Assembly (NCBI GenBank): GCA_030770535.1
Contig: JASVEC010000005.1
Location: 1,488,001-1,552,000, forward strand
Direction: 5' to 3'
DNA length: 64,000 nucleotides
DNA from: Batkoa obscura
Lineage: Eukaryota; Entomophthoromycota; Entomophthoromycetes; Entomophthorales; Batkoaceae
Both the position numbers and the translations under genes were made by a program. The notes under the pieces are model-generated. The model did not search any database and was not told the DNA's origin. It saw only the letters and a program-made list of their open reading frames with translations. This document shows, piece by piece, positions 43,413 to 58,271 of the stretch (position 1 is its first letter; each line of letters begins with the position of its first letter).

Positions 43413-45514
43413 ATGGCCCCTCCTTACTTGAAATCTTATGTTGCAAGTGAATCCAGTGAGAAAGATCATTCCCCAGTTTATCGTAATTATGCAACTAAAG
43501 AAAGCGGTGAATTAACGACTATCCCAGAAAGCGGTGCAACAACTATTTATGAAAACTTGGTCAATGCTGCCAAAAAATACGGTGATACTGAAGCTATCGG
43601 GTCAAGATCTATAGATGATATTATTGATGAAGTTAAGGAAATCGAAAAGAAAGTAGATGGTAATATCGTAAAAGAAAAGAAAACTTGGAAGTTTTATCAA
43701 CTTTCGCCTTATAAATGGTTCACCTACAATCAATTGGTAAAAAATGCTAATGACATCGGTGCTGGACTCAAACATTTAGGTTTAGGCGGTGATAAACGTT
43801 TAGCTTTATTTGCACCAACCAGTTCCTATTGGACTTCCATGGTTAATGCTGGTTACTCTCAAAACATTACTTCTATTACTATTTATGATACACTCGGTGC
43901 TGAAGGACTTAAACATGGACTTAACGAATGTGCTATCACAACGGTATTCACAGGAGCTGATCAACTTAAAGTTATTGCATCCGTTGTAAAAGACGTACCA
44001 ACTCTCAAAAACATTATCTGCGATGGAAAGATTGATGAGAAACAAAAACAAATAATCCTTGGCCATAATAATGAAATTCAATTCTATACCTTTGACGAAA
44101 TGATTGAATTAGGTAAAAACAACCCAAGTCCACTCAACCCCTCTACCCCAGATGATGTCGCTTTAATTATGTATACAAGTGGTACTACAGGTAATCCAAA
44201 AGGCGTTGTATTAACTCACAAAAATGTTATTGCAGTTAGTAAGTATTCCTTTAATTTTATAGTAAATTTTAATTAATCAAATTTATAGTTGCTGGTGTTT
44301 CCAGATTAATTGATCCTCTTGTCACTCCTTTACAAGAAACTTATGTATCTTTCTTACCATTAGCACATATCTTAGCTTTCAGTGCTGATGCTTATTGTCT
44401 TCAACGCGGTATTAAGATTGCCTATGGTTCTCCAAGAACTCTTACCGATGCTTCTGTAAGGAATTGCCGTGGTGATTTATGTGAAGCACGTCCAACTCTT
44501 ATGGTTGGTGTACCACAAATCTATGATTCAATTCGTAAAGGTGTATTAAATAAAATCAATAAAGCAGGAGCTGTGGCACAAGGTGTATTTGATGTCTCAA
44601 TGAAAGTTAAGAATGGCTTTTCGAAGGTTGGTTTACCTACCTTCTTGCTAGACAAACTTGTATTCAACAAAATCAGAGAACAAGTTGGTGGTAGAGTAAG
44701 AATTGCTGTAACTGGTGGTGCTCCTATCTCTGATGAAGTTAGAGAGTTCTTTAGCAACGCTGTATGTCCCTTATTACAAGGTTATGGTTTGACCGAAGTA
44801 TGTGGTTTAGCATGTGTCAATACCCCAGATTGTAAGGTTGCAGACGCAGTTGGACAAATATCCCCTTGTAATGAGTTTAAATTAGTTGACGTTCCAGAAG
44901 CAGGTTATTCACATACCAATAAATTACCACAAGGTGAACTTTGGTTCCGTGGTAACTCGGTTGCACAAGGTTATTATAATAATGAAGCAGCAACTAAAGA
45001 AGCTTTTACTGAAGATGGTTGGTTCAAAACAGGAGATATTGTCCAATTAAATGCCAATTATACACTTTCTATCATTGATCGTAAAAAGAACTTGGTCAAA
45101 TTAGCAAATGGAGAATATATTGCCTTGGAACGTTTGGAAAACATTTACCGTAATGTTTTATATGTTCAAAATATTTGCGTATGTGCTAATTCATTAAAAC
45201 CTAAGGCCGTTGCCCTAGTCCAACCCAATATGGATGCTATTAAGCACTTCTTACGCAGCAACAATCATCCTGATGTCCATGATTTAAGTGACGTGAGTGG
45301 AAACGAAATGATTAAAAAAGAAGTGTACAAAGCATTGATAGGTGAAGCTAAGAAGAATGGATTTAGTGGAAGTGAACTTATTGCTGATGTATTTATAACT
45401 GATGTTGAATGGACTGCTGATAATGGTTTATTAACAACTTCTCAAAAACTTAAGCGTAAACCTATTGGAGACCAATTCAAGCAACAATTGGATACTATGT
45501 ACAATAAGATGTAA
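43413..45514 (+). CDS. Long-chain fatty-acid-CoA ligase
   Basis: Two exons (43413-44238, 44289-45514) give 683 residues. It activates fatty acids through an acyl-adenylate to acyl-CoA, usually at endoplasmic reticulum, peroxisome or lipid droplets. The ATP-binding P-loop YTSGTTGNPKG lies at 254-264. SFLPLAHILAF follows the splice, then VTGGAPISDEV, LLQGYGLTEVCG, the GDI motif in GWFKTGDIVQLN, and DRKKNLVKLANGEYIALERLE, the fatty-acid signature of this class. Length and motif order fit yeast Faa1-4 and animal ACSL enzymes. No signal peptide; which of several paralogues it is cannot be decided. Codons are biased toward the preferred set, suggesting strong expression. Confidence 0.93.
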
Positions 45515-46510
45515 TTAATTATTTATTGTCCAGGTTTCAACTGCCCTTCTTTAGCTAATTTCAAGTGATTGCATCTTAATTCTAATTTTATAAAGAGTTC
45601 TTTTCAAATTATTAATTTTTGATTATATTATGTTCGAATTTTTTAATAACTATTAAAGTGTTTCAGTAATAAAGTTTTAATCAAAATTTATGTAGATTTT
45701 TCAATGTATCATTTAAATTCAATTTTTAATTACAATTTAATAATAAATTTAGTTTCTATTTATCGTTTAAATACTTTGCCCCTAATTTTTGTACAATTAG
45801 TTCATTACAATCATGGCATAAAAAGTACAAATTTTATGCAACAGGTTGATAAGATATACACTGAAGGTATAATTTACTTCTTAAAAGGAGTGTGATATTT
45901 TTTGACTATGCATGCGTTAAAATTTCTATAAACAACAATAGAAGTAAACTTTTTAAAAAAGATTAATCCTGGATTGTATAATTATCAAACTAGCAACAAA
46001 CGGTTACCAAAGGTCGGATTCGAGGTCTATCTAAAGGCAACTTGCATCAATGGTTGTAAAAAACAATTTATAAAAAATAGTACTCGTTTCAAATATCAAT
46101 AAAGGTAACAAATTAAGTATTGATAAAAGCAACCATAACTATTAAGTATAAAGGATATGAAAACGTAAACTTGATTGACCAAGTACCAGTAAATGTAAAC
46201 AAGCAACAGAAAAGAAAATTAGAGTATTGGCAATCAATTTTTTTTCAACTTTAATAAATTATCAAATATTTTAAAAAATTTCCATCCCTTAATTCTTTTG
46301 TTCCCATAAGTTATGTCAAATCATCAAATAATCATCGAGAATTATGGAACTTTTTTGGTCAAATAAAGAAGCTCTAAAATAGTTACACTAACAATTTGAT
46401 CTATAAACTTTTATAGCAAATTATTAAATTACAAAAAACATTTTTGGTTTAAAAATTTTAAAATAGTAAACTTATTTTCAATTTTTAAATACTTTACTTA
46501 CTATAAATAG
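45515..46510. other. Spacer, no gene seen
   Basis: AT-rich sequence downstream of the synthetase and upstream of MCM6. The 63-codon frame at 45704 has no conserved features. Confidence 0.5.
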
Positions 46511-49333
<2,823 letters not shown>

Positions 49334-50139
49334 GATTTTTTATTTTAATCAATTTTTTATAGCTTAAATACAAAATTTAAAAGTATCATTATATATGATT
49401 TAAAGTTTAATAGTTACTTTTATACCTTCCAATTTCTTTTTTTAATGAATAAAATCGTATTTTTTATATATGTTATTAAAGACTTAATATATTTTTGTTT
49501 ATTAATTTTGATATTTTAAACTATATTCTTATTTATATAGTTATATATTAAAATATAGCTAATATTTTATTTTATTTTAGTTTATTTTAGTTTTTATATT
49601 TTTACTTTGTAATGTATAGTAGTTTAATTAAATTCAATTAAAATTATACTTCAATCACTTGAAATTAAAAATTTAGTGTTAAGTTGAGGGAAAAAAATTC
49701 GATAATAAATAGTAATAATTTAAGTCATCTAATTTTAGTTTATTCTATTATATTAAATGAATTCTTTATTTCAAAATGGATGAGTATGAATTTTAAAATC
49801 AATAATTACTTAGTTTTTTAGATATCTATCAGTTCAGTTTAATATAATAAATAATATTAATAAAAGATTTTGAAGATTTTTATAATTCAAATTTAGTTTC
49901 TTAGTTTCAATAATCATTTGATTCTTATAGTAAAACTAAATTATAAAAACAAGATATAGAAATAATTTGAATGATAGTTGGAACAATAAATTACAATGAT
50001 ATAAAATAATTAATTAATTAATTAATTAATTATTATAAATTTAAAATATTATTGAATTTATTTAAAAAGTATTCCAATTTAAAAAAATAAATTTGAACCT
50101 TTTAAATTCATCATTTATTTCGCATACCTTGCATCCTGT
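49334..50139. other. Convergent spacer, no gene seen
   Basis: Very AT-rich, with an ATTA run near 50009-50034. Lies between the 3' ends of MCM6 and ATP15. Confidence 0.55.
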
Positions 50140-50394
50140 TTATTCTTCGTTCTTTTGAGGTTGAATAAATTGATATTCACCTGATTTTCCATTTTGCCAT
50201 TTAGCGAATTTAATACCTTGTTCATTACGAATAGCTACTACTTCTCTTAATTCTTTTTTTAAAGAATTACGAACGGCTTGTGCGCAAATTTGGGAATATT
50301 TAAGGTAGCTATAAAAAAAATTCAATATTTTTTAAAGAGCTTTATTGAAAAAATACACTTACGTAATGTTAGCGGATCTCCAACTGAAGGCCAT
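50140..50394 (-). CDS. ATP15: Mitochondrial F1 ATP synthase subunit epsilon
   Basis: Two exons (50394-50363, 50308-50140) give 66 residues; the first exon is only 32 nt. Sequence MAFSWRSANITYLKYSQICA, then QAVRNSLKKELREV and FAKWQNGKSGE, matches the small eukaryotic epsilon subunit (62-70 residues in yeast and animals), which packs on the gamma/delta foot of the central stalk in the mitochondrial matrix. No cleavable presequence is needed in this family. Identification depends on splicing the short first exon, since the longer open frame begins inside the intron. Confidence 0.9.
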
Positions 50395-50864
50395 TTTTCT
50401 TTACTTAATTTTTTATAAAAAAGTTTAGCTTGCTTGAATTAGTTTTTAATTCTGATGTGTTGGTACTTCAATGGGATCACTAATTTTTATGGGATTTGAT
50501 TCATTAAATTAAATGACTATTCTATAGCAATTGATTAATTGAAATTTAAGCATAAAGTTTAATTGACTTGTTATCAGATTATTTATTTCTATTTTATTTT
50601 ATTTTTATTTTATCATTAATTTAATATTTGTATAATAATAATTTAATCATATTATAATATTAAAATAATTATTAAAATAATTATTTTAATATTCTATTTG
50701 AAATCTCAATTAATAATAATTTTTAAAATCTAAAACAAACTTCTAAAACATTAAAAAGAAGGGATGATACAAAAAATAAAGATTCTCAAACTTAAGTTTT
50801 AAAATAGTCAAAAAATAGTATTTAAAATAAATAAAAATAAAAATAAAAACAATTATTTTTTAAA
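50395..50864. other. Divergent promoter region, ATP15 and carboxypeptidase
   Basis: Very AT-rich with A/T homopolymer runs; no motif that I can name. Confidence 0.5.
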
Positions 50865-52102
50865 ATGTTATTATTTATTTTATTATTATCATTATTTAAT
50901 TTATCATTAATATTAAGTGATGCCTTAACTACTTTGAAAGGTCATAAATTATATCAATGTAAATATGAAGATAAATTAATGGAAGATATACAAGTTTGGG
51001 GTGATATACAAAAAGTAACAAAAGAATATATAATATTACGTATCAAAGATTTAGAAGGAGAAAATAAAATAAAAGGAAGAAATTGTGAATTAATAGTTAA
51101 AGATTTAAGTTTAATTCATCAAAATCGAAAAATTAATAAAAGTTCAATATTAATTGAAGATAATTATTTTGAAGATTTTAAAAGTTATGAAGAATTCAAA
51201 ATAACATTAAATAAATGGAATCAACAATTTAATAAGTGTATGGAAATAATTAATATTGGAAATACATATGAAGGTAGAGATTTATTAGCTATAAAAATTA
51301 GTAATAATAAACAAATCAATAATAAAAAATCAATTTGGTTTAATGGGGGATTACATGCAAGGGAATGGATCTCACCAGTATTAGTTATGTATCAAATTTA
51401 TAAGTTTTGCAAATTAAAAAAAGAAGAAGACAAATTAAATGAAGAAATATTAAATCAATTTGATTTATATTTTACACCTTTAAGTAATCCAGATGGGTAT
51501 GAATTTAGTCGAAATAAAGATCGATTATGGCGAAAAAATCGAAATAAAAATAAAGATGGTACATTTGGTGTAGATTTAAATCGTAATTTTGGATTTAAAT
51601 GGGGGACAATTGGTAGTTCTAATAATACAAATAGTGAAATATATCATGGAGAAGGGCCATTAAGTGAATTAGAAACAAGTAATTTAATTAAATTTGCAAA
51701 AACAATACCAAATCGATATGCAGCTATTGATTGGCATAGTTATGGTCAAATGATATTAAGACCTTGGGGATATCAAATGAATTTAGTATCTAATAATGAA
51801 AAGTATTTGAAAGTATTAGGAGATAAAATGCAAAAAGTATTTAAGAAATATAATTATAATTATGAATCTGAATTATCAGCAGGATTATATCCAGCAGGTG
51901 GGGCAATGGATGATTTTTTAAATGCTGAATTAAATTTTCAAGCATTTACAATTGAATTATGTCCTAATGATGATAAAATTGGATTTTTATTACCTAAAGA
52001 AGAGATTATTCCATGTTCTGAAGCAGCTTATAATGCTTCTTTATATTATTTAAAATTTTTTATGAAATTTAAAAATTTAATGCCAAATACTAATTTTATT
52101 TA

Positions 52103-52103
<1 letters not shown>
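50865..52103 (+). CDS. Secreted zinc carboxypeptidase, B-type specificity, second paralogue
   Basis: Intronless, 412 residues. Signal peptide about 1-19, propeptide to about 100, then the M14 domain. Zinc ligands H164 and E167 (HAREW) and H291 (DWHSYGQ); catalytic E364 in FTIELCP; NPDGYEFS and DLNRNF conserved. The S1' pocket segment LYPAGGAMDD places Asp349 at the position of bovine residue 255, predicting removal of C-terminal Lys/Arg. It is a clear paralogue of the gene at 9884 but richer in Lys/Asn and in A/T-ending codons, suggesting weaker expression or relaxed codon selection. It converges on a trypsin gene 93 bp away; trypsin creates the very ends this enzyme would trim. Confidence 0.93.
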
Positions 52104-52108
<5 letters not shown>

Positions 52109-52176
<68 letters not shown>

Positions 52177-52200
52177 TGTTATTACTATTATTATTATTAT
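52109..52200. repeat. AAT/ATT microsatellite, hairpin-prone
   Basis: (AAT)n switches to (ATT)n near 52162, giving an inverted repeat that fills the gap between the stops of the carboxypeptidase and trypsin genes and reaches the trypsin stop codon. Confidence 0.88.
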
Positions 52201-53142
52201 CTTCTTGTTGGAATAGGATTAGGCTTTAATTTTCCATTTAATACATTTTGAATCCAATCATAGAATCTAGCTATTCGAGTATAAACCTAAATAATTTAAT
52301 TAATATATTTAATATAATAATAATAAAATATTACAGCTGGTGTATTAGCTTGAGCACAAGAAATACCATTAGAAGTAATACCAACTAATAAAGGTTTATC
52401 ATTAACATAACTAAATAATGGACCACCAGAATCTCCTTGACATGTATCTTTACCACCCTGTCTATAACCAGCACAAATTTGAGTTTTAATTATTGTATAA
52501 TTTAATTGTTGTTTATAAACATCAATACATGCTTTTTTACTAGCTAAAGGTAACCATACTTCTTGTAATACATCAGTATTAGCACCAAGTAATTTAGTTG
52601 CACCCCAACCTAAAGCAGTTACTCTCATTCCCTCTTTATGATCTAATTGGTTATCTAAACAAACATTACTACGTTTTTTACTTGGATTATCAAATTGAAA
52701 TATAGCAACTAAAATAAAATAATATATAAAATAATATATAAAATAATTAATAATTAATAATTAATAATTAATAAATAAATAAAATAATATTACTATCATT
52801 ATATAAAGTATCTCTATCATAATCTAATGGTACCCAACGATTAATTACTTTATAAGCTTTACCATTTTCTTGCTTTAAACTTTTAGTTAAATTATGACGA
52901 TGTAATTGAACTTCAAAAGTATCTAATGGAGCAATTAATCCACCAGCACAATGAGCAGCTGTAATAATCATATCATCTCTTATTAATGTAGCACCACAAA
53001 AGTATTCACCATATCGAAAAATAGTAGCCATCCATGGGTATTTAAATTCAGGTTCAACAGTAAATCCATTGATAATTCGACTATCTTGAGCTAATACAAT
53101 GATAGAAAAAAATAAAATAAAATTAATAAAATTAGTTAACAT
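52197..53142 (-). CDS. Secreted trypsin-like serine protease (S1A)
   Basis: Three exons (53142-52794, 52708-52335, 52286-52197) give 270 residues. Signal peptide about 1-18, then a very short activation peptide ending R22 before IINGF, so it is a zymogen activated by a trypsin-like cut. Catalytic triad H64 (TAAHC), D116 (NDIAIFQFD, rebuilt by splicing) and S210 (CQGDSGGPL). D204, six residues before the serine, is chymotrypsin-numbering Asp189 and predicts cleavage after Lys/Arg. GITSNGISCAQANTPAVYTRIARFYDWI forms the usual C terminus with the final helix. Both introns fall in the coding frame with phases that close. True trypsins are patchy in fungi but known from insect-associated groups. 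Confidence 0.93.
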
Positions 53143-53155
53143 TATTTAATTTTTA

Positions 53156-53189
<34 letters not shown>

Positions 53190-54546
53190 TTTAATAAATT
53201 TATTAAAATTATTTTATTTTATAATTCTATTTTAGTGGTATTTATATTATTAAATTTTATTTTAATAATAATGGTTCCAATTTAATTGTTTTCTCATGAT
53301 TTAAAACAACCAATCATTTTCATTACCATCTTTGAAATTTAATATTAAAGTTGATCATAAGTGTAATTCTTCAAAGATATAGGGATATCATTTAATATAA
53401 AAAAACAATTATATTGATTTATAAATATTATAAAATTTGAACTTTTGTTACTACTTTAATTTAATTTAATTTAATTTAATTTAATTTTCAAATAAAATGA
53501 ATTATAAATGACTTATATGTTATATTGTTATATACTCTGAAATTTAAGTTAAGCTTTTTTACATACATTTTTATTATAAATTCATTTTTTAAGGGATAAA
53601 AAGACTTATTGAGGAAAAAAGTACAAATATTTAAAAAACTAAGTGTGGGTCAAAATAATTCTTTTTTAATATAAAATTATTAACTTATTTCTACTTGATA
53701 TTTTTATTTGTTAAGTTTTAGATAAAATTTTAGGATAATGATATAGTTTAATAGTCTAGATGTTATATATATACTTATTTTATTGACTTTTAAATTCATA
53801 TAATATTTATTTAGATTTAAAACAAGTCAAATACATTATTATAATTAAAATATTAAATAATAGAATTATTTTTACACTTATTTTTAAATCTTACTTAATA
53901 AATTAAATTATTAAAAAACGCCATTTTATTATTAAATTTTGAATATTTTATAATTTAATAGAATAATTTCTATAATAAGTAAAGAATCTATTTATGATTT
54001 CCAAGTTTTGTTTTTATTATTTATTTTAACTCTTTTTTTTAATGATAAATCATATTATCTTTTCTCATGATTAAATTTAATGAATAATAGCATATAATGA
54101 TGTATTTTTTTGTTTAAGAATTTTACTAACAACAATCTTTCTGCTCAAATAGTGCTTAAAAGATGGAAAAAGTAATGAAACCAAAAAAAACATCCCCATA
54201 TCGTCCCCTATTACTGTTATTAAATTATTAAATTTTATTTTTTGTTTATAAATAAATTAATTTTAACAATGATTAATAAAATAAAAAGATAATTGAAAGT
54301 ATTTTTATTAATATATAATTATTTCTAGTATTTATTAATTTTATAATAATATAAGTTGAATAAATAATTGAATTAAAATTTTAAATTATTGAAAATTATT
54401 ACTTTTAGTTTTCAAGTTTATTTTATTTTTATTTTTTAGTTTTCATTAAATTTTTAAGTTTTTAAAAAAAAGGAACTTTAATAAAAAGAATGAAAGATAA
54501 ATTTTTTTCAAATAAAAAAGTAAACATCTTTTCTAAAAATTAAACA
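53143..54546. other. Spacer with one MITE
   Basis: Divergent interval between trypsin and the EAPP-like gene. ATT run at 53157-53190, TTTAA run near 53458-53486 and MITE 54096-54198. No gene seen. Confidence 0.6.
54096..54198 (-). mobile_element. MITE copy 14 (reverse)
   Basis: Left end ATGATGTATTTTTTTG, core with a small AAC duplication, right end ACATCCCCA before TA. Confidence 0.83.
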
Positions 54547-55137
54547 ATGGAAGAGAATGGATATATAAAAGAAATAAGTTCAGATGAAGAAATTAACTAT
54601 GAAAAAGATGAACTTTATGACTCCGAGTTAGATGAAGAGGATAGTAAATTTATGACCCAAAAGTGTAAGTTTTTTTTAATATATAAATTGTTGAATTATT
54701 GAAAAAGATTATAAAAAATAGTTAAAAATAATCAATCGGATGCTACTTTATTATGTCCTTTATGTTTGATACCAATATGTTATAGTTGTCAAAGGTAATT
54801 ATAATAATTTAGTATTAAGTTAATTAAAATAATTTTAATATTAATTAGACACGTTAAATATAAAGGACAATATCGATCGATGGTAGTAGAAAATGTAGAA
54901 TTAAATTTAGGATTAAAATTAATTTATAGTTCTGAAGAAAAGAGTAATAATAATTTTAAAGAATTAGAAAATTCTAATATTGAACAAATCAATAATGTAT
55001 CCGATCCAGCGGAACTTTTAGAAACTAATAATACTTTTTTTCCAGTACATTGTAAAAATTGTTCAGCTAAAGTAGGAGTGTATGATAGTCAAGAAATGTT
55101 TCATTTTTTTGATGTAGTTGCTATGCCACCTCAATAA
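54547..55137 (+). CDS. EAPP-like zinc-cysteine protein
   Basis: Three exons (54547-54664, 54722-54794, 54849-55137) give 159 residues. An acidic N terminus (MEENGYIKEISSDEEINYEK and DSELDEEDSKF) precedes SDATLLCPLC, then CYSCQRHVKYKGQYRSMVV, an acidic linker, and PVHCKNCSAKVGVYDSQEMFHFFDV. Three CxxC pairs plus the QRH-KYK-QYR and VYD-E-FHFF blocks match the E2F-associated phosphoprotein family, a conserved eukaryotic nuclear protein whose biochemical role is poorly known. Length is shorter than in animals, mainly in the acidic parts. No coiled coil or membrane segment. Confidence 0.85.
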
Positions 55138-55355
55138 TGTCTTTATATTAGTTATAGTTATAGATTATTAAAATTAATTTAATTTTTACTAGTTAATATT
55201 ATTTTATTTATAGTTATTATTTTTATCTTTTTATATATATATAAAAATAGATAATTTTATTTAAAATAATACAATTAATCTTTGCCATTAAATTCAAATC
55301 TAATGATTAAATGTGATAAGTTATTATTATAGTAATAAATAAATGTGACTTTAAT

Positions 55356-55639
55356 TTACCTTAATCTTTCTAAAAAATCATCTTCTTCTACTTTATTAGT
55401 AATACCTTCCCAATTTTCATTAATTAAGTTATTATCGGTATCAAAATCTATATAATTTTATTTTCATTTTATAATTTTATTTAATAAAGTTAATTACCTT
55501 CGTTATCAAAACTAAGGAATGGGTCATCTTCTGAATACTTTTTTAATTGAGTTAATAAACTTTTACTTGTTGAATATTTGCCATCATCATTGAGTTTACT
55601 TCTTTTTTTATCTTCTCCATAACTTGCAGTATAACCCAT
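55356..55639 (-). CDS. Small acidic protein of unknown function
   Basis: Two exons (55639-55498, 55447-55356) give 77 residues starting MGYTASYGEDKKRSKLNDDG and ending EEDDFLERLR. I do not recognise the family. Support comes from a clean GT-AG intron (GTAATT to ATATAG, 50 nt) whose removal keeps an open frame, from a D/E-rich composition unlike the spacer, and from its compact convergent position after the EAPP-like gene. If the GTAAAT after the last Arg is a donor instead of part of the stop, the protein would continue in a further exon. Confidence 0.6.
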
Positions 55640-55819
55640 TTTTATTATTGATTTTTTAATAATTATTATTAAGAATTGAAAAATAGATTAAAATTAATTA
55701 TTGTTATTTTATTTTTTTAAATATTTAAAATGAATATTTTCAAATACAATTATTTGTCAACTAAATAGAATTATTAAAAGCAGAAATTGCAGTCAAAATT
55801 GACAAAACTTAAAAAAAGA

Positions 55820-55920
55820 TGAGGATGTATTTTTTTGTTTAAGAATTTTACTAACGATTTTTCCGCTCAAACAGCGCTTAAAAGATAGAAAAAATAATGA
55901 AACCAAAAAAAAAATCCTCA
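55820..55920 (-). mobile_element. MITE copy 15 (reverse)
   Basis: TGAGGATGTATTTTTTTG to ATCCTCA with the core CGCTCAAACAGCGCTT; TA on the right side. Confidence 0.83.
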
Positions 55921-55935
55921 TATGTTGAAAGTAGA

Positions 55936-56026
55936 TGAAGATGATGGATTGATTTCATTGATTTGTCAATTTTTTAAGCGCTATTGACTGGTAAATTTAT
56001 TATCAGAGTTTTTGCTAGTTTAATAC
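55936..56026 (+). mobile_element. Degenerate MITE at the edge of the inverted duplication
   Basis: ATGAAGATGATGGATTGATTTC, then TTTTTTAAGCGCTATTGACTGG, is a worn family member whose right end is lost exactly where the inverted duplication begins (56027). Confidence 0.6.
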
Positions 56027-56157
56027 TCCTTTTTAATCCAGATTATAACTTCTCTTTTGCATATGTTACAAATGGGTATCAATATGAAATGTTTGGAGAA
56101 GGAAGAGCTTCTAAGCTTATTGTACCAGCTTTTAAAAATCATTTGAAAGCTATACAA
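56027..56157 (+). pseudogene. 3' fragment of beta-lactamase-family gene C
   Basis: Matches the last 131 bp of gene C (36413-36283), carried along in the inverted duplication and cut from its promoter and catalytic part. The copy of its stop codon has changed (TAA to CAA) and other substitutions exist, consistent with lack of selection. Confidence 0.9.
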
Positions 56158-56397
56158 TTTGAAATTATAATTCATTATCACATATTTAAAATAAGTTATA
56201 TTTTATTTTGAAGATAATAAAATAGTTCTTTATATAGTATTTGTAATAAAAAGAATATCTTTAGACCATTGTATTAAAACAAAAATAGGTTTATTTTAAA
56301 AAAATAATAATCAAGTTAATAAAACATTACATTACATTTCAAAAGCTGTATATATGACATGAATCTTTTAATTAGATAGAAATAATATATAAAATAG

Positions 56398-57902
56398 TTA
56401 ATTAATTTCTAATGTTTCAGAATATACTTTGAAAGCTTCAATAAAAAGACGATGAGCTCTGCCTTCAAAAAAAGTATTAAAATGTTGAGCGTTCATAACA
56501 TAACTAAAAGCAAAGTTATATTCTAAATTGAATACTACCATTGAGCCACCTGCCCCAAACCAACCATAAAATTCACTATCTTTAAATCTTTCACCAAATT
56601 CGGGATACTTAAATACACCAAAACCTCCTTGACTCATTGTAGTTTCCATTTGAAGAACATGATCAAAACGTAATACTTTTTCATTAATAGATGAAAGTAC
56701 ACCATTTTCACTCATCAATTTAATGCCATCAATACTTCCTTTATTAGCTAAACATGCTGCTGCTTTAGCTAACTAATAATAAATGAATATCATTTTAAAT
56801 ACTAAATAATAATAACTTACAGAATTTGAGTTAGTAAATCCATTTGAAGAAGGGGCTTCAAGATTTGAAAAGTAATGTGAATTTTCAATGTTTTTACCGT
56901 AACCCAACTTAAACTTCATGATTTTAGAAAGCATGGAATCTTTATCTAAGAGTTTAGGATTAAACGTATATTTTTTATCACCTAATAAAGCTTTTGGTAG
57001 AAAAAGTACAGAGAATAAATCAAGTGTCGGATAAGTATACCATTTAGAACGTCTATCTTGTAATTCTTTACTTAATCCCAAATGAAATTGATTATTTAAT
57101 AATAAATTGATTTCATTTTCATGAATCATTCCAATACTATATCCTTTTGGATGAACTCTTCTTACGATTTCATTTAAAATAAAGCCTCGTGTAATGGCAT
57201 GATAAGCACGTTCTGTTTTACCATCAAAATGATGTTCTTCATTTTCAAGGAAAGTTCTTATTTTAGTTGAATCTTTTACATCGTCATATGTTGGGTTTTC
57301 TTCTTTAAAGTATGGGATACCAGCATCATGTCTTAATACATCTCCAATAGTTACATTCTCTTTATTATTCTTTCCAAATTCTGGCCAATATTTAGTAACT
57401 TTATCATTATAATTGAGTAAACCTTGATCAACTAATCTACTAATGACTAAAGCTGTCTGTTAAAATAAATTAGTAAAATAAATTAGTAAAATAAATTAGT
57501 AAAATAAATTAGTAAAATAAATTAGTAAAATAAATTATAAATTAAAATATAATTACATACCATAAATTTAGTACTTGAATAAACAGTAGAAAGTGTATTT
57601 TTAGTAAAAGGAATCTTTTTCTCAAAGTTTTGATAGCCACCGTAACTATCTACTACTTTATTACCATTACAATAAACAGTAACGGAAGCTCCTACTTCTC
57701 TTCCTTGCTTAAAATTATCTTTGAATATTTCCATCATTTTTTCATACCCTTTATCATAGTCTAATTGAAATGGATATTCTGGACGGAATAAATTGAAATA
57801 TTTAGTATACCAAGGACTAAATTCATCTTTTTTACAAATTCTACTAAATAGATAAGCTGTACCTACGCTTACACCTAATACTGTTGCTGTTAAACTATTC
57901 AT
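56398..57902 (-). CDS. Serine beta-lactamase-family hydrolase B (duplicate of A)
   Basis: Three exons (57902-57561, 57456-56821, 56772-56398) encode the same 450 residues as gene A at 34538, including the N-terminal anchor, S109-x-x-K112, Y199 and the C-terminal GWFGAGG motif. The upstream region is unrelated to that of gene A from position -2 outward, so this copy must use a different promoter or be silent. Intact frame and intact introns argue that it is recent. Function as for gene A: a serine hydrolase of unknown substrate. Confidence 0.88.
57470..57540. repeat. 13-bp tandem repeat in intron 1 of gene B
   Basis: Reverse-complement counterpart of the array at 34909-34980, with the same number of units. 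Confidence 0.85.
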
Positions 57903-58271
57903 TCTTTATAAGTTTTTGAATGTTTATTTTTTATTTTTAACTCTTAGTAATAATTCACATTTATTTTATTACTTTCATTACTTTTAAATCAATCGATATT
58001 TTAAAGCATTTAATCTAAATAATTATATTATATAAAAACAATATAATATGTATAAGAATTCAATATATTGATTTAACTAAACTATTACAATTCAATATCA
58101 AATATAACTTGAAATAACTAAATCTAAAAAAATCTAAAAATTCTACGATTTTATAAATGATAGAATAATATTTTTTTTATTAGATAGTGTTTTATAAATC
58201 AAAAATAGTTATCAACAAAGGTTGAGTTAAAAATTGTGTTTTACAGCAATTGAATAAAATTAATAATATAA
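57903..58271. other. Spacer between gene B and the SR protein gene
   Basis: 369 bp that must act as the promoter side of gene B and the downstream side of the SR gene. No motif recognised. Confidence 0.5.

Larger units (their letters stand above)
56027..57903. repeat. 1.88-kb inverted duplication, arm B
   Basis: Reverse complement of 34537-36413. The outer end lies one base beyond the ATG of the duplicated gene; the inner end abuts a degenerate MITE. Confidence 0.93.

Noticed and set aside
45704-45895. 63-codon open frame downstream of the acyl-CoA synthetase
   Set aside because: AT-driven composition, no conserved pattern and no splice context.
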